Below the pieces are notes generated by a model. The model was not told the DNA's origin. It saw only the letters and a list, made by a program, of their open reading frames with translations, and did no database searches. A stretch of DNA of 44,531 nt. Origin: Ichthyophonus hoferi. Its lineage: Eukaryota; Opisthokonta; Ichthyosporea; Ichthyophonida; Ichthyophonidae. Each line of letters starts with the position of its first letter. Position 1 is the first letter of the stretch. This document shows, piece by piece, positions 13,801 to 23,946 of the stretch. Both the position numbers and the translations under genes were made by a program. The stretch covers positions 4,369-48,899 of the forward strand of contig NAOQ01000488.1 in the NCBI GenBank assembly GCA_002751075.1. Reading direction: 5' to 3'.

Positions 13801-16800
13801 NNNNNNNNNNNNNNNNNNNNNNNNNNNNNNNNNNNNNNNNNNNNNNNNNNNNNNNNNNNNNNNNNNNNNNNNNNNNNNNNNNNNNNNNNNNNNNNNNNNN
13901 NNNNNNNNNNNNNNNNNNNNNNNNNNNNNNNNNNNNNNNNNNNNNNNNNNNNNNNNNNNNNNNNNNNNNNNNNNNNNNNNNNNNNNNNNNNNNNNNNNNN
14001 NNNNNNNNNNNNNNNNNNNNNNNNNNNCCTACATATTCTACATACTATCCTATGTACTACCCTACATAATATCCTATGTACTATCCTACATACTATCCTA
14101 CACCCATATACCTTTACCCTCTCCTTTTTTTTTCCACAGGCGGAGGAAGTGGCAGCCAAATTTACCAAGGTTGAACGGGACTATGAAATATTACAGAGAT
14201 CATATTTTGATATAGACCCCTCTACCACTCTTATTCTTAGAGCATATCATATACTATACTTTTAACGTGATTACTGTGACTTTTATTTATTTATTTTTGG
14301 TTTTCAATTATATCATCTTTATGTTTGCGATATATAGGCATAGTATGTATAGTGTGTATGATAACTGTATTGTATATATGTATGTATATATTAAATAATG
14401 GTATTATAATATATGAAATAGCTATAGTATAAACATAAACATAATATCTTGTATAATAAAAACGTACAAGCTTGATATATTGTAAATATGTTCCATATTT
14501 CTAGTAACTACAGTAAGGCTATTAGTATATTATATATATATATATTACATATATACATATATATTATATAATTATACGTTTTGCGGTATATTTAGCCACA
14601 AATGTCCATTATGCATCTACCGATTAATTATTAATATTGTAATTAGTGTGTAATTAAATATTAATTAATTAATTTGCAGATTTTTAGACATTACTATATG
14701 TTTCTTTTTTTATTCTAGCCGATGTGATAGTCACATCAAGAACATACATACGCATATCTACCAATTATGTGTTACAATGTTATATAGGACTGTATAATTG
14801 GCTATATATTATTATACTGTGTACTATTTAATATATACATATATATTAGTATTATTTGATTTTTTGATATTTTATTTGATTTTAATGTTTGTACTATTTT
14901 TTTTTCTTACCATTAAAGTTATATTTATCTTGATTATTATGTTAATGGTTAATTAGAATTGGATGTAGTAAAAGAGAGATACGATATATTTATATATATC
15001 TATATATAACTTGTATTATTTCTATTATTTTTTCTCACGAGAGAATAGATTAAGTCATAGTGCATTGTGTGATATCCTACCACTAAGCAATGACCTTAAC
15101 TTGTCTGTACTCAAGAACTGGCCAATCGTACCATGTCTGATGCTATCCTAGTAGTCCTGCGGATTGGGGATGGTAAGATAGGGTAGGTGATAATGTCATG
15201 GCTATGGAAAGGTAGCAGTGGAATTATGATTACCAATGTTTTCCTTATATATATTAATTTGGTGTGGTGAGGTCGTATTGAATATGCTAATACGTAATTG
15301 CGTTATAAGAATTGTAGGATTAGCTAATATGGAATGATGTGGCCTCATTTCATGTTCGTTATGTATAAATATATGTATGTACTAAATATCTGGGTTACCA
15401 TAGTAACAATGTATTACCAATAGCATAAAGCACAGTCTAAGCGGGCACTATTTGCCTTCTATTTATCTCTATTTCTTTATTGTGTGCTATGTATATTTAA
15501 TTTTTTCCGCTGACATGCATAATATGATTACTTTATATATTACTTGTTTCTAGGTCGCCTATACAATGTACTTGCATACACTTTTATAGATTTTAGAATT
15601 ACCAACGACTGACTTTAATTTAATTTGTAGCAAAGGGTTTACATTAGAGAGCGCAGGTGATTCGCGGTTTGCTGGAAATTCCCAGGTTAGTATTTGATAC
15701 TGCCTATTGGTTACTCTTAATTAAGCCATATATTAAATATTATCGATTTGAACCTATCTTTATTAAAATGTTTTACCCGATACTATCTCCATTTTCATTT
15801 TCATTTTCATTTATATTATATTACCACATAATTGTGTCTTTTCCTATCTATTCAATACTGTCATATACAGATTATATTATATCAAAAATGAAAATCCATT
15901 ATTTTAAAATGAAATTTGTGTCACTATACTTTTATTTATATGCGCTTATAGGTTAAAGCCTTCAATTTACAATATAACCACTTCATATCAACCTTCTAGA
16001 TCTAGGACTATATGTATAATGATAAATTCCATGTAATTTTATAAATTTACAATCCTGGCCTCACTATAACTGTAACATATATACTAGTTTTTCGTGATAA
16101 TGCTAATTTACATATAAACAAATATATGTGCATCTATATAGGTAGAGATATAAGCCAGATCAGTCATTAGCGACCTTAATATAATGTATAATATAGCGTA
16201 CAATATACTGTATATTATAATATATAAATTGCACTAGATAATACAATATAATATACTATATAATATATGCTTGCTCTATAATTTACAGACCCCCCCTATG
16301 CAGAGGCTCACCTCTACCTGTCAATTAATCATATCTAGGCTGGATGATATACAAAGGACCCCACTTATTAGTCGTTTTGCAGTAAATTACCCTGGGGTCT
16401 ATCGTGGTTCTCATTGTCTTTCTCCTTCTTTCTTGTAACATATACTCTTAATCCTTATATTTATATACCTATTGGGTTATGTCATCTGTTGATCTATTTT
16501 ATCTAATTCAATCAATGTTGTGTGCGAGTGCAAGCTAGTCTGGGAGACACCCAATCATGCGCTAGCAGATGAAATTTGGCTTGATTGGGCATATATCATT
16601 AAATGTTTACTGCCACATAATTAGCTAACTAATACGAATACATACATACATACATACATACATACACACACACACATACATAAATGTACATACTTACCTC
16701 AACTCAGCAAGTCGACCATCTCTCTAAGATTGCAGCCTCTCTACTCTCTGTCCCCTTTGCAGTTCCTCCCTATTACTTTCAGGCTAAAACCTGCCTAGAT

Positions 16801-19400
16801 ATCAAGGTATGCACCTCTATATACTCTCATACTAGCACCCTACTATACTATACTATACTGTTACTCTACCATACTATACTATTACTCTATTATACTATAC
16901 TATTACTCTACTATACTATACTATACTATATTATAATTCTACTGTACCATACTATCACCCTACTACGCTTTGATCCTATCATATATCAACGTCTATTACC
17001 TGACTGTTCTATCGGGCCCACTAACTCCGCTTCCTTCTTCCCTTCCTACCCCTCCTAGCTTAGTACCAGACCTAATGGTAAGGACGGGGTTATTAAAACT
17101 ACCCGAGGTACACAACTAGTTATAAAACTAGAAGGTAATGCTACGCTACCCACCCCCATCACGCTCAGCCTCTCTATTATTGTATTTATTACATTATCTC
17201 TTTCTCTCTCGTCCTATCTGCATTATAGTTACTATATATACATACTCACCATTGGTACCAAATCACATATGTCTCCCATATCTTATATCCTATTGGAGGA
17301 TACTGTCATACTACGTCATTAACTATAACCCATATAATCCAGGCAGCTAATTGGCTCCTAATCATTTGACTTTCTCCTATATTATTCTATGTTATTGGTG
17401 GCTTCCTGTATACTCTATCCTAATTGTACCTTATTAACGTATTAGCATCTCTAACCCTTAATTTATTACTAGTTTTTATATAAAGTTTATTTTGGAACAC
17501 CTTTTTTGCCTGTCATGATTTATAGTTGTATTTATGAATAAAATTTGTTCAAAAATATGAACTCTAAAACCCTTCGGTTGATATATGTGAGCACTAACCA
17601 CCTATATGGTATTCTCCACCCCTATATACACATATGTACATATTCTAATATATATATATATATATATATAGGTGTTATACAATGCAATAGTGGCGCGGAG
17701 GCGGAGAGAATGTCGCTATTATCACGAATAAAGGCAGTGGGCATTGCCATGGAGGTCCAATCAGATGATACCACCGATAAGAAAGCTCGAAATGATTGGA
17801 TATCTACTATGAATATGGATTTAACTAACTCTGTGGTATGTAGCTATTGGTTTGTCGTTAATTGTATTCAATTATCTTAATTATCATTTTAGACGGCATG
17901 CTTCATAATAATATTACCTTACCCATTCTTCATAGTGTAGTGTATAAGGTAATAATATAATCTATTTAAGTAATAGTAGCCCCTGCACATTGCCTATTGA
18001 TTGGTCCTTGTATTTATCTTTCTTTGTTGTTTTTTCACCCAATCATTCCATTTCTTTCTCTTTAATTATTTCTTTTTATTGGTTCCTGCCATGCTTTAAT
18101 TATCTATACAATCATACCTTTATACATTTATATCATCCTATAAGGTGTGGCCCCAGATATGTCATTAGGTTAGTATGCAATACCATGGGTCTAGTATTAT
18201 ACTGTTATGTTCTAGTATGTTGTATTATGCGACATTAATTATATTACATTACATTGCACCATACTATACTATACTATATTATACTATATTATATTGCATT
18301 ATTCTATACTATACTATATTAAAAATCTAATAGTTACCTTACCCCTTTTTGTGTTTAAGGTTTTATGTACCAGTGTTAGTGTGTAGATCGCCTACTACTT
18401 CTTTTGCGTCGTTTTATCTATCTCTCCACCTCTCTCTCGCTCGGTTGGTTTTAATAATTATCCTCCCGTTTCATATATATATACGTTTCCCTCTCTAACC
18501 CTAGGCATATTGTATGTTTAATGGTATTTTTACCCGGCTAAATTATACCATGGAGCCACAATAATTGTGTTTTAAATGTTTTGTCTTGTGTTGCATGAAT
18601 TTTACTTTATCTTACACCATATATTTTAATATGAATCTATGGAATATTCAGGATGAACGACTGGGTCAACCCATTGGCTGGCATGTATTTGCCCCTCCTC
18701 CACCAGTTACACGTGTGCGACCTACTACCTGGAAACTAGGCACCAACGATACCAAAGTGAGCATTATATTATATTATATAGGTTCACTCTCTATTTCTTA
18801 CTCTTCTATTTAATTTGTTTGTTTTTTCTCTGTGTATATATCCCGTTTATCCTATTGGTTCTTTAATATTATTACCTCTCCTCATTGGGTGGCCACCTTT
18901 AAATACCAAGACCACATAGGTGGGTAGTGCTTGTGTGATGTATATACTCTATCTACCTATTTGATAAGGAGCTATGCGCTCTTATTTTTCTCACCATCTA
19001 CCCATCAGCTAGCCCCAGTCACTGTAATGTTATAGTTAATATTGCATATGAAGTTACCACTGTATTGAAAGGGAGGCGCCAATAGATATTTAACTTGTTT
19101 TTAAAATAAAATGTAAAGGAACCTTATCCAATTACTCCTTAAAACATATTGCCTAATAACCAATAATATAATCTATTAGAACATACTACCTAATAGCCAA
19201 TAACCTATGCCTAACAGGGGTCTGGCCACGTGACGCATCAACAAGTAAGAGTGCAGGATGGTTATTTCACGGCCACATTTATGATGGAGTCAAAACCTCA
19301 CTCCTACAATGCTACATTCACTGTGTCGCTAGTAGAAAAGATGGATAATGTATGGTGCACTGGACCCGGCATTAGCCTGTCTGTCACCCCCCCTGTGTAA
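760..19400 (+). CDS. INTS7: Integrator complex subunit 7, 26 coding exons, 5' end missing
   Basis: Scaffold subunit of the nuclear Integrator complex (snRNA 3' cleavage, promoter-proximal attenuation), made of HEAT-like helical repeats. Exons: 760-895, 1576-1722, 2656-2709, 3458-3588, 4775-4857, 5365-5481, 5978-6100, 6375-6494, 6673-6826, 7014-7046, 7305-7411, 8696-8796, 9637-9844, 10534-10652, 10955-11045, 12031-12192, 12813-12956, 14140-14243, 15111-15182, 15631-15685, 16289-16381, 16708-16806, 17059-17134, 17672-17835, 18652-18756, 19218-19400. Recalled human INTS7 aligns along almost the whole length, for example QFPRLFDLFPFPL (human RFPRLFQKYPFPI), YSNDPIARALTLR (HSNDPVARAITLR), KLKLIPIFRHMHH (KLKLIPILQHMHH), VASEHYFFWL (VASEHFYFWL) and the C-terminal VWCTGPG (VWKTGPR). 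Phases chain without a stop to TAA at 19398-19400, giving 992 residues; human has about 962. The first exon starts in phase with two bases, so roughly 30-40 N-terminal residues are missing. Least certain joins: 7411/8696, 8796/9637, 15182/15631. About 17 residues expected between exons 17 and 18 are absent or hidden in the assembly gap. Confidence 0.95.
896..1575. other. INTS7 intron with 32-bp tandem repeat near acceptor
   Basis: Intron between the exons at 760-895 and 1576-1722. It is TA/CA-rich in its first part and strongly pyrimidine-rich from 1380 to 1575, including the 32-bp triplication described separately. Confidence 0.8.
1411..1506. repeat. 32-bp minisatellite, three copies
   Basis: Three nearly perfect head-to-tail copies start at 1411, 1443 and 1475, each beginning TTCCACCACATCGACACCCT and ending in a TC-rich run. 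There is no spacer. The array lies about 70 bases before the exon at 1576 and extends the local pyrimidine tract on the coding strand. Confidence 0.95.
1723..4774. other. INTS7 introns (three), low-complexity
   Basis: Three introns (1723-2655, 2710-3457, 3589-4774) flank the small exons at 2656-2709 and 3458-3588. They hold TA/CA microsatellites (for example 3200-3225, 4040-4085) and T/C-rich stretches. The reading frame running from 3579 past the donor at 3589 is intron read-through, not coding. Confidence 0.8.
4858..5364 (+). other. INTS7: GC-AG intron in INTS7
   Basis: The exon ending at 4857 (KLKLIPIFRHMHH...INE) has donor GAG/GCAACT rather than GT, while the acceptor ACAG at 5361-5364 is ordinary. 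The residue count across the junction matches human INTS7 exactly (HHDAILASSARQ against HHSPDSINEARQ), so no nearby GT is needed. The body contains a TA-repeat and G-rich GGAGAG runs near 5280-5315. Confidence 0.7.
5482..6374. other. INTS7 introns around the 5978-6100 exon
   Basis: The introns 5482-5977 and 6101-6374 contain a (GGGAGA)n stretch near 5511-5535 and a TATG/GTAT microsatellite at about 6145-6245. No other gene is seen. Confidence 0.8.
6145..6245. repeat. TATG tetranucleotide microsatellite
   Basis: Imperfect (GTAT)n/(TATG)n repeats directly after the donor of the exon ending at 6100. Confidence 0.85.
7412..8695. other. INTS7 intron, no gene seen
   Basis: This 1.3-kb AT-rich intron joins DTDSGSIIYQK to KTLSCLLKIL in phase 0. 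It includes TAA/ATA-rich stretches at 7500-7570 and 8300-8410 and a short (CA)n at 8430-8445. The open frame at 7929-8114 has no recognisable similarity. Confidence 0.7.
8797..9636. other. INTS7 intron with long pyrimidine tract
   Basis: Most of 8810-9130 is T/C-rich on the coding strand, with irregular units of the type TCTTACTCTATTTTTTCTCT. The remainder is AT-rich. The downstream acceptor was set to CAATAG at 9631-9636 because it is the one that keeps phase with the donor at 8797. Confidence 0.7.
8850..9060. repeat. polypyrimidine (CT-rich) repeat
   Basis: Imperfect tandem units of about 25-30 bases built from TCTCTCT and TTATTCTATTC variants, all on one strand. This gives an unusually long homopyrimidine-like tract inside a transcribed intron. 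Confidence 0.85.
9845..12030. other. INTS7 introns with A-rich and TA repeats
   Basis: Three introns (9845-10533, 10653-10954, 11046-12030). The first holds a TATG repeat near 9885-9930, an A-rich (AAAAT)n block at 10285-10385 and (TC)n at 10450-10475. The second holds (TA)n at 10778-10804. The third ends in a C/T-rich tract leading to the acceptor at 12030. Confidence 0.8.
10326..10386. repeat. (AAAAT)n pentanucleotide repeat
   Basis: Imperfect ATAAA/AAAAT repeats inside the intron before the exon at 10534. Confidence 0.8.
12193..12812. other. INTS7 intron, no gene seen
   Basis: The intron holds TTTTTCTTT-rich stretches, an A/G-rich stretch near 12485-12550 and a CATATA microsatellite near 12690-12730. 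Nothing coding was recognised. Confidence 0.75.
13553..14102. repeat. 12-bp satellite (TACATACTATCC)n interrupted by gap
   Basis: Units such as TACATACTATCC, with ACC, GCA and GTA variants, run up to 13639 and resume at 14028-14102 in the same register. The same satellite therefore flanks the gap on both sides. Confidence 0.9.
13640..14027. other. assembly gap (388 N)
   Basis: A run of 388 undetermined bases lies within the 12-bp tandem array, so array length in the real genome is unknown. Confidence 0.98.
14244..15110 (+). other. INTS7: candidate U12-type AT-AC intron in INTS7
   Basis: No GT or plausible GC donor that keeps the frame open follows the exon starting at 14140. The conserved reading (DIDPSTTLIL) ends at 14243 in front of ATATCATA, close to the minor-spliceosome donor ATATCCTT at its first five bases. 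Upstream of the next conserved segment (QELANRTMSDAIL) lies CCTTAAC at 15094-15100, which matches the U12 branch-site core. An AC ends the intron at 15110, 11-12 bases after the branch adenosine. Splicing AT to AC joins GC+T as Ala and keeps the frame; an AG acceptor at 15113-15114 does not. The intron itself is very AT-rich, with TA-repeat stretches near 14520-14580 and 14990-15010. Confidence 0.65.
15183..16288. other. INTS7 introns around the 15631-15685 exon
   Basis: The introns 15183-15630 and 15686-16288 flank a 55-nt exon that encodes a poorly conserved linker (KGFTLESAGDSRFAGNSQ). The exon was accepted because its phases (2 in, 0 out) fit both neighbours. The introns are AT-rich with TA-rich stretches near 16190-16265. 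Confidence 0.65.
16382..17058. other. INTS7 introns with CATA and CTATA repeats
   Basis: The introns 16382-16707 and 16807-17058 contain (CATA)n/(CA)n at 16638-16680 and an ACTATACTATT repeat at 16835-16965. The open frame spanning 16684-17058 is the true 16708-16806 exon plus intron read-through. Confidence 0.8.
16835..16965. repeat. ACTATACT microsatellite
   Basis: Imperfect pentamer and longer units (CTATA, TACTATTACTC) immediately downstream of the exon donor at 16807. Confidence 0.85.
17135..19217. other. last three INTS7 introns
   Basis: The introns 17135-17671, 17836-18651 and 18757-19217 are AT-rich. The first ends in (TA)n directly at the acceptor (17649-17670). The second holds a second CTATACTATA microsatellite at 18255-18320. 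No other gene was recognised. Confidence 0.75.
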
Positions 19401-19435
19401 AGGAAGAGGAGCTGTGGAGTACAGAGAAATACAAT

Positions 19436-19441
19436 AATAAA
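19436..19441 (+). terminator. INTS7 polyadenylation signal AATAAA
   Basis: A canonical AATAAA hexamer lies 36 bases after the INTS7 stop codon, in the transcribed orientation. It implies a very short 3' UTR and transcript end near 19455-19470, well before the convergent neighbour. Confidence 0.7.
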
Positions 19442-19521
19442 AGCTACACTGCCTATACATGCACTGGTTATGGTCTTGTATGTAATTAATATTTCCATTG
19501 ATAATTAACTTAGTATTGTTG

Positions 19522-19648
19522 TAAGTCTTAACTAGTTTAGGTACGAGAGACTTTGATTGTTAGTTTATAGAATGATCATTGTTTCTCTGTTGCTAAACCT
19601 AAATTATTCAGTAATTAATTTCTAATTTTTATTGGCAGTTAAGACTTA
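19522..19648. repeat. small inverted-repeat (foldback) element
   Basis: TAAGTCTTAACT at 19522-19533 is perfectly reverse-complemented by AGTTAAGACTTA at 19637-19648. An inner pair (GTTTAGGT against a CCTAAA stretch near 19597) extends the fold. The size, about 127 bp, and TA-rich flanks would suit a MITE-like relic, but no target duplication or family was established. Confidence 0.4.
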
Positions 19649-20322
19649 GATTAATTTAGAATCGGACTTAGATTATCCTGCAAGTCTTTTGAATTAATCG
19701 AAAATAGGCTTAGGAATTGCGATCAAGCTGTACACAAATCTGATTGGTTTTTAAAGGTAAATTATCGCATCTATTTAAACCAATCGGTGCTAGATAGTAT
19801 AAGCTCCCCCCCCAAAGTGAGCAAGCTCATAGAAACCATACTAGTGGTTAATACTAGTAATACTGAACTGGCTTAAGTTTTACTTAAGGCAGATACGCAT
19901 CCGAGACCCGGCCGGAAAAAATTGTAAATAAAAGACCTATAATAGAATCTTTATTTTGAGTATTTTGTGATTTCTCTATCGAGTTAGGCTATGCTTCTTC
20001 ATAGAAAAGATAAAAAGGCTACAAAAAGGTCAATACCAATTACACCCAACTTAGCTACCGCATCAAAGCGTAGTGCTAAGTCAAGAGTAATTATTATTCC
20101 TTTACACTTGAAAGATAACACATCCAAAGGATTCCAGAAGTTTTCAATCTAACATCCTATGACATCATAGATAGGTCCGATAGATATGTGACTGTTGGAT
20201 ACATATAATCCGCTCAATGATAAAAGGAAGGGATACGAAATAATAAACGTTTTTCTTTATCAACAGTTATTGTGTATTTGGATCACTTGGCCTACAGGTC
20301 GAAGTAATATGAATCAACTTGA

Positions 20323-20661
20323 TCAGATATAAGCTGACAGGGTTATGTTATCACGAACGTATGCCATGACGTGACGCATCATGCGCATATGACCCTCGTG
20401 AGGTGATAACAGTATATCATGGCCTGTTTTGGACAGGATAACACCACTAACAATATCGTTAATACAGCTCGGAACCAGGTAGACATGATTCAAAATGATG
20501 GGCTCAAAAGCCCAAAAACTTTCAACTACTACAGAACCCGCTTCATGGGCCCAATGAATCACCACATGACACGATCTCACGGAACCTGGTATAAAAGTGT
20601 CCCTATGGCGGGTGATATGAACTGTGCTCCGGTATCAAATAAAATGTATAACAGCAAATAA
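20323..20661. other. unrecognised open frames on both strands
   Basis: An 85-codon frame on the minus strand (20323-20580) overlaps an 80-codon frame on the plus strand (20419-20661), in a stretch less AT-rich than its surroundings. Neither resembles a family I know, and no splice-site pair links them to other segments. It may be a relic of a gene or repeat. No function is proposed. Confidence 0.3.
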
Positions 20662-20849
20662 GTAAGCATCATTGTAAATATGGTAAATATGAAGGTCTAT
20701 TATATTCGTAATTCAAGTGGTACAACTGGTAGTGTTATAGTTATAAGAAATAAAATATTATTATGTACAAAAGTATACTAAAAACAAACTTCTACAGCTC
20801 ATTATTTTTATTTTTTTGTGGTGAATATTATATTACCTTATTACTATAT

Positions 20850-21070
20850 CGGCTAGTGACCATTCAGATAAGGCAACGGTAGTATAATCTCATCGAGATA
20901 AGATCAAACAGTTCTAGTGGATCCCTGTTATCTTTTGTAAATTAAATTATCCAATTATAATATTTAAGACTGGTCCCATTTAGGTTATTAAACTCAGCTA
21001 GCTACCCGCGGTAAAACGAGGTATTAAAGAAAACGACAATTAATAATAATGGGCCGAGCTCCGGTTCATA
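20850..21070. repeat. dispersed repeat family B, copy 1
   Basis: The segment from AGATAAGG at about 20868 through TTAGGTTATTAAACTCAGCT at about 20980-20999 is matched at 35605-35742, with shared blocks CTAGTGGATC and CCCATTTAGGTTATTAAACT. The following ACCCGCGGTAAAACGAGGTA corresponds to ACCCACGGTAAAATAAAGTA near 35963, so copy 2 carries about 220 extra bases there. Both copies are in the same orientation. Confidence 0.7.
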
Positions 21071-23873
21071 CACAAAATACGGTTCGAACACTTTTTTTAT
21101 CAAAGGTTCAATATAATTTTGAACATATTAATATACCATAAATAAACCAGTCTTCTCCTTGCTTCTCTTGCTATATTACAAAACTATCTTTTAATTTGTT
21201 TTGTATTGCTTTCTCTTTCTTCTCGTTCCAATTTTCAAGCAAGGGTAGTTGAAGTGATGGATTTAGTGTGTTTTATTCTACATTTTAAGCACTATATCAA
21301 GAAATCTTATATTAAATAATGTATAAAATACACCACTCGGGCTCTATAATAAAGGCGCACACATTGAGGAGTATATATGGCCTATATATATTTTATTGTA
21401 TGGATTGCTAATGTTATATATCAGAGCTTAGTTTAATGAATTTTAGTATATTTAGTATATCTACGCATATCTGTATTCAAGTGTATGATTGCGCCTCTTA
21501 TGCCCCTTATATGATTATTAGGATATATGTAATATATTATATTGAAAACAAAAAAAAATCAACTTCATAGGGATTACTTAAATTTTTAAATATTAAAAAT
21601 AGCTAAACTACTCAGTCAATCAGTACTCACTTATAAAACCACAAATAGATATAACAAATATCTACGTAACTCTATGGACTAGAGTATCTTAATTCACCAG
21701 CCAGAATTATTTGTTCCAAAACTAAATATTAGTATGAAATTTCATTCGAAGAAAACTATTAATAGTTAATGGTTATATTTGGCCAATTCTATAGCAGCAA
21801 TATTACACTAATGTTTCCTGCACGTCTGATTGTATAGTTCCTGTTCAAGCTAATTTTTTACATGTTGTTTTTGGTGCAATCGGTATAGCGTCTCATTATC
21901 TTTATATTAGTTAATGAGATATTGAATTAGGATCTACTGATTAATGTGACTATTATCATCAATATAATTAATGTAATTTTTATGATTAAGGTGATTATTT
22001 TCCCATTACTTATGCCTCTCTGAAGAGCCATGCAATAACATGCACCAATAAAGGGCGTATTTAACAATAATATATCAAAACACAATAAAGATTTATTTAG
22101 CTCTTACTTTTCCAAGTAAAGACCGTATGAGCCATACTATCATTTTTTAGGTGAAATCATACCAACTTAGGTAGGGTATTAAGTTGTCCTTTAAAAAACA
22201 CTACTTCTTATTGTAATTTCTTTGTTGTTACACATTTAGTACTATTATACAGTATTATTATTATTATTATGGATTTTTTCTAGTGTAATAACTACTAAAA
22301 TAATATTTTATTTTATTTGATATACACGATTACATCATCATATTATCTATATTTATTAGCTTGGTGTTTCACAGTCACGTCTACATACAAATATAAATAC
22401 ATTACATACATGTAATAATTTGTATGATTATATCTCCATGCTGTTTATACTTATTAGTTTAGTACTTCATAGACACATCTACATATAATATTCGTTTATA
22501 CTTACATAAGAACTAGATTGGTAATATAATTAAAATTTTAAAGATCAATGCTAAGTTATTAAATAGTCAATATTAAGGTATACTATATTTTGTAAGTATG
22601 AAGGCCTCTATTCTGTCTGTTACAAAACCATAACACAAAATTCTATAGGTAGACGACATAAAAAGTCTTCTATTTTTAGTGTTAACTATCTAAACTGTCT
22701 TCCAACATATACAAATTAATAACTACAATACAGATTGAAATGTTCGCATGTAATTAGGTTCAATATATTACATGTAAATCATGCTTTACATCCCTTATAT
22801 TTATTGATCTTGTAGCTAGATACTGTATTTGCAATGACCAGCCCAGGTCCAGTAGAGATCAAGAGTCAAACTAATACTTTACGTTATTGCCTACAGATAT
22901 TTATTGTTAGAAGTTTTGCAGTTTAGTAGGCTGCGCTTACTTTGATTATGCTGATTGCCTTTAGTAAGTTTTAATAACTTACACAATAGTATCTAACCTG
23001 AATCTTATTTCCCATTCTTGCATTGTACTACCCAAAGGTTTAGTTCATTCTGCAGTATACGATATCAGTATCTTCTAGATCTCACTATCCGACACCCCTT
23101 TAAGAATCCTCAATGATCATTCTTATACAGTTGTCTCTACAACATTTTAGCTGTGAATAAATTGCACTATCATTTACTCTACCTTAGACTTTTATTTTAC
23201 CTATTGGGTGTCTGCATTAAATTTCTTACATTTCCGTTGGTAGTCAACCTCTGTCATGACTTGATCTAATTGATATGATTGGAAGTAATGAACCCAATAA
23301 AAAATACTCACAATTGGCTCATTAAATTATTTATTTAGGACAATTTTAGCCTTCAATAATGTGCAATTCTACTAATGTTTTAGCAAAAATATACAACTAT
23401 GCTATCTATTGTTAAGCTATATATATAGACTACACAAAGCAACAATAAATCCTAACATGCATATCTTTAACCAAGAAATGAATATGTAAAAACTCAACCT
23501 CCTTCTACACCTAAATAAAATACTCATTCTTATGTTAAAAGGATTACAATAGCAGAAAAAAATAAAAAAATAATATAAATATATATTATTAGTGTATTGC
23601 ACATAGTAAAAAGAAGAAGTATGTAGTTTTAATAAACTAAGGTTATCTTTGTATAAAAGAAGGCAAAAGAAAAATATATGAAGTAATGTATACAGAGCAA
23701 AAAGACAATATATATATCATGGGATAGTGAAAAGTGAGAATGGAACATTCAACACCACTAGGCTATTTTAACAATTATCAACTAGCTCTACTTTAAGGGT
23801 ATATCAATTTTACAAACAATTAGTCAACAGTAGAAGGATAGTAAAATATAGCCTACTATAATACCCTTAATGA

Positions 23874-23879
23874 TTTATT
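23874..23879 (-). terminator. possible ATP5F1C polyadenylation signal (distal)
   Basis: AATAAA on the minus strand lies about 68 bases beyond the stop codon, a more usual distance for a short 3' UTR. Confidence 0.45.
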
Positions 23880-23934
23880 AAAGTTGAAATGAATAAAATT
23901 AAAGTTACATTTTGGCAACCAATTACATAATCCT

Positions 23935-23940
23935 TTTATT
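23935..23940 (-). terminator. possible ATP5F1C polyadenylation signal (proximal)
   Basis: AATAAA on the minus strand starts only 7 bases after the stop codon. It would give an extremely short 3' UTR, so the next hexamer may be the used one. Confidence 0.35.
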
Positions 23941-23946
23941 CGATAT

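Larger units (their letters stand above)
12957..14139. other. INTS7 intron containing an assembly gap
   Basis: Intron between ...PVLASR and AEEVAAKF, both in phase 0. It holds (GTTAT)n near 12980-13005, the 12-bp satellite and the N run. Human INTS7 has roughly 17 more residues at this junction, so a small exon could be hidden in or near the gap. Confidence 0.7.
19401..23946. other. intergenic region between convergent genes
   Basis: About 4.5 kb between the stop codons of INTS7 (+) and ATP5F1C (-). It contains a small foldback-like element (19522-19648), a less AT-rich segment with overlapping open frames on both strands (20323-20661) and copy 1 of a dispersed repeat (about 20850-21070). 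From 21100 to 23900 it is AT-rich, and nothing was recognised there. Confidence 0.75.

Noticed and set aside
15067-15078. ATATCCTA as an alternative U12 donor
   Set aside because: It lies about 40 bases before the acceptor and has no coding sequence upstream to splice from.
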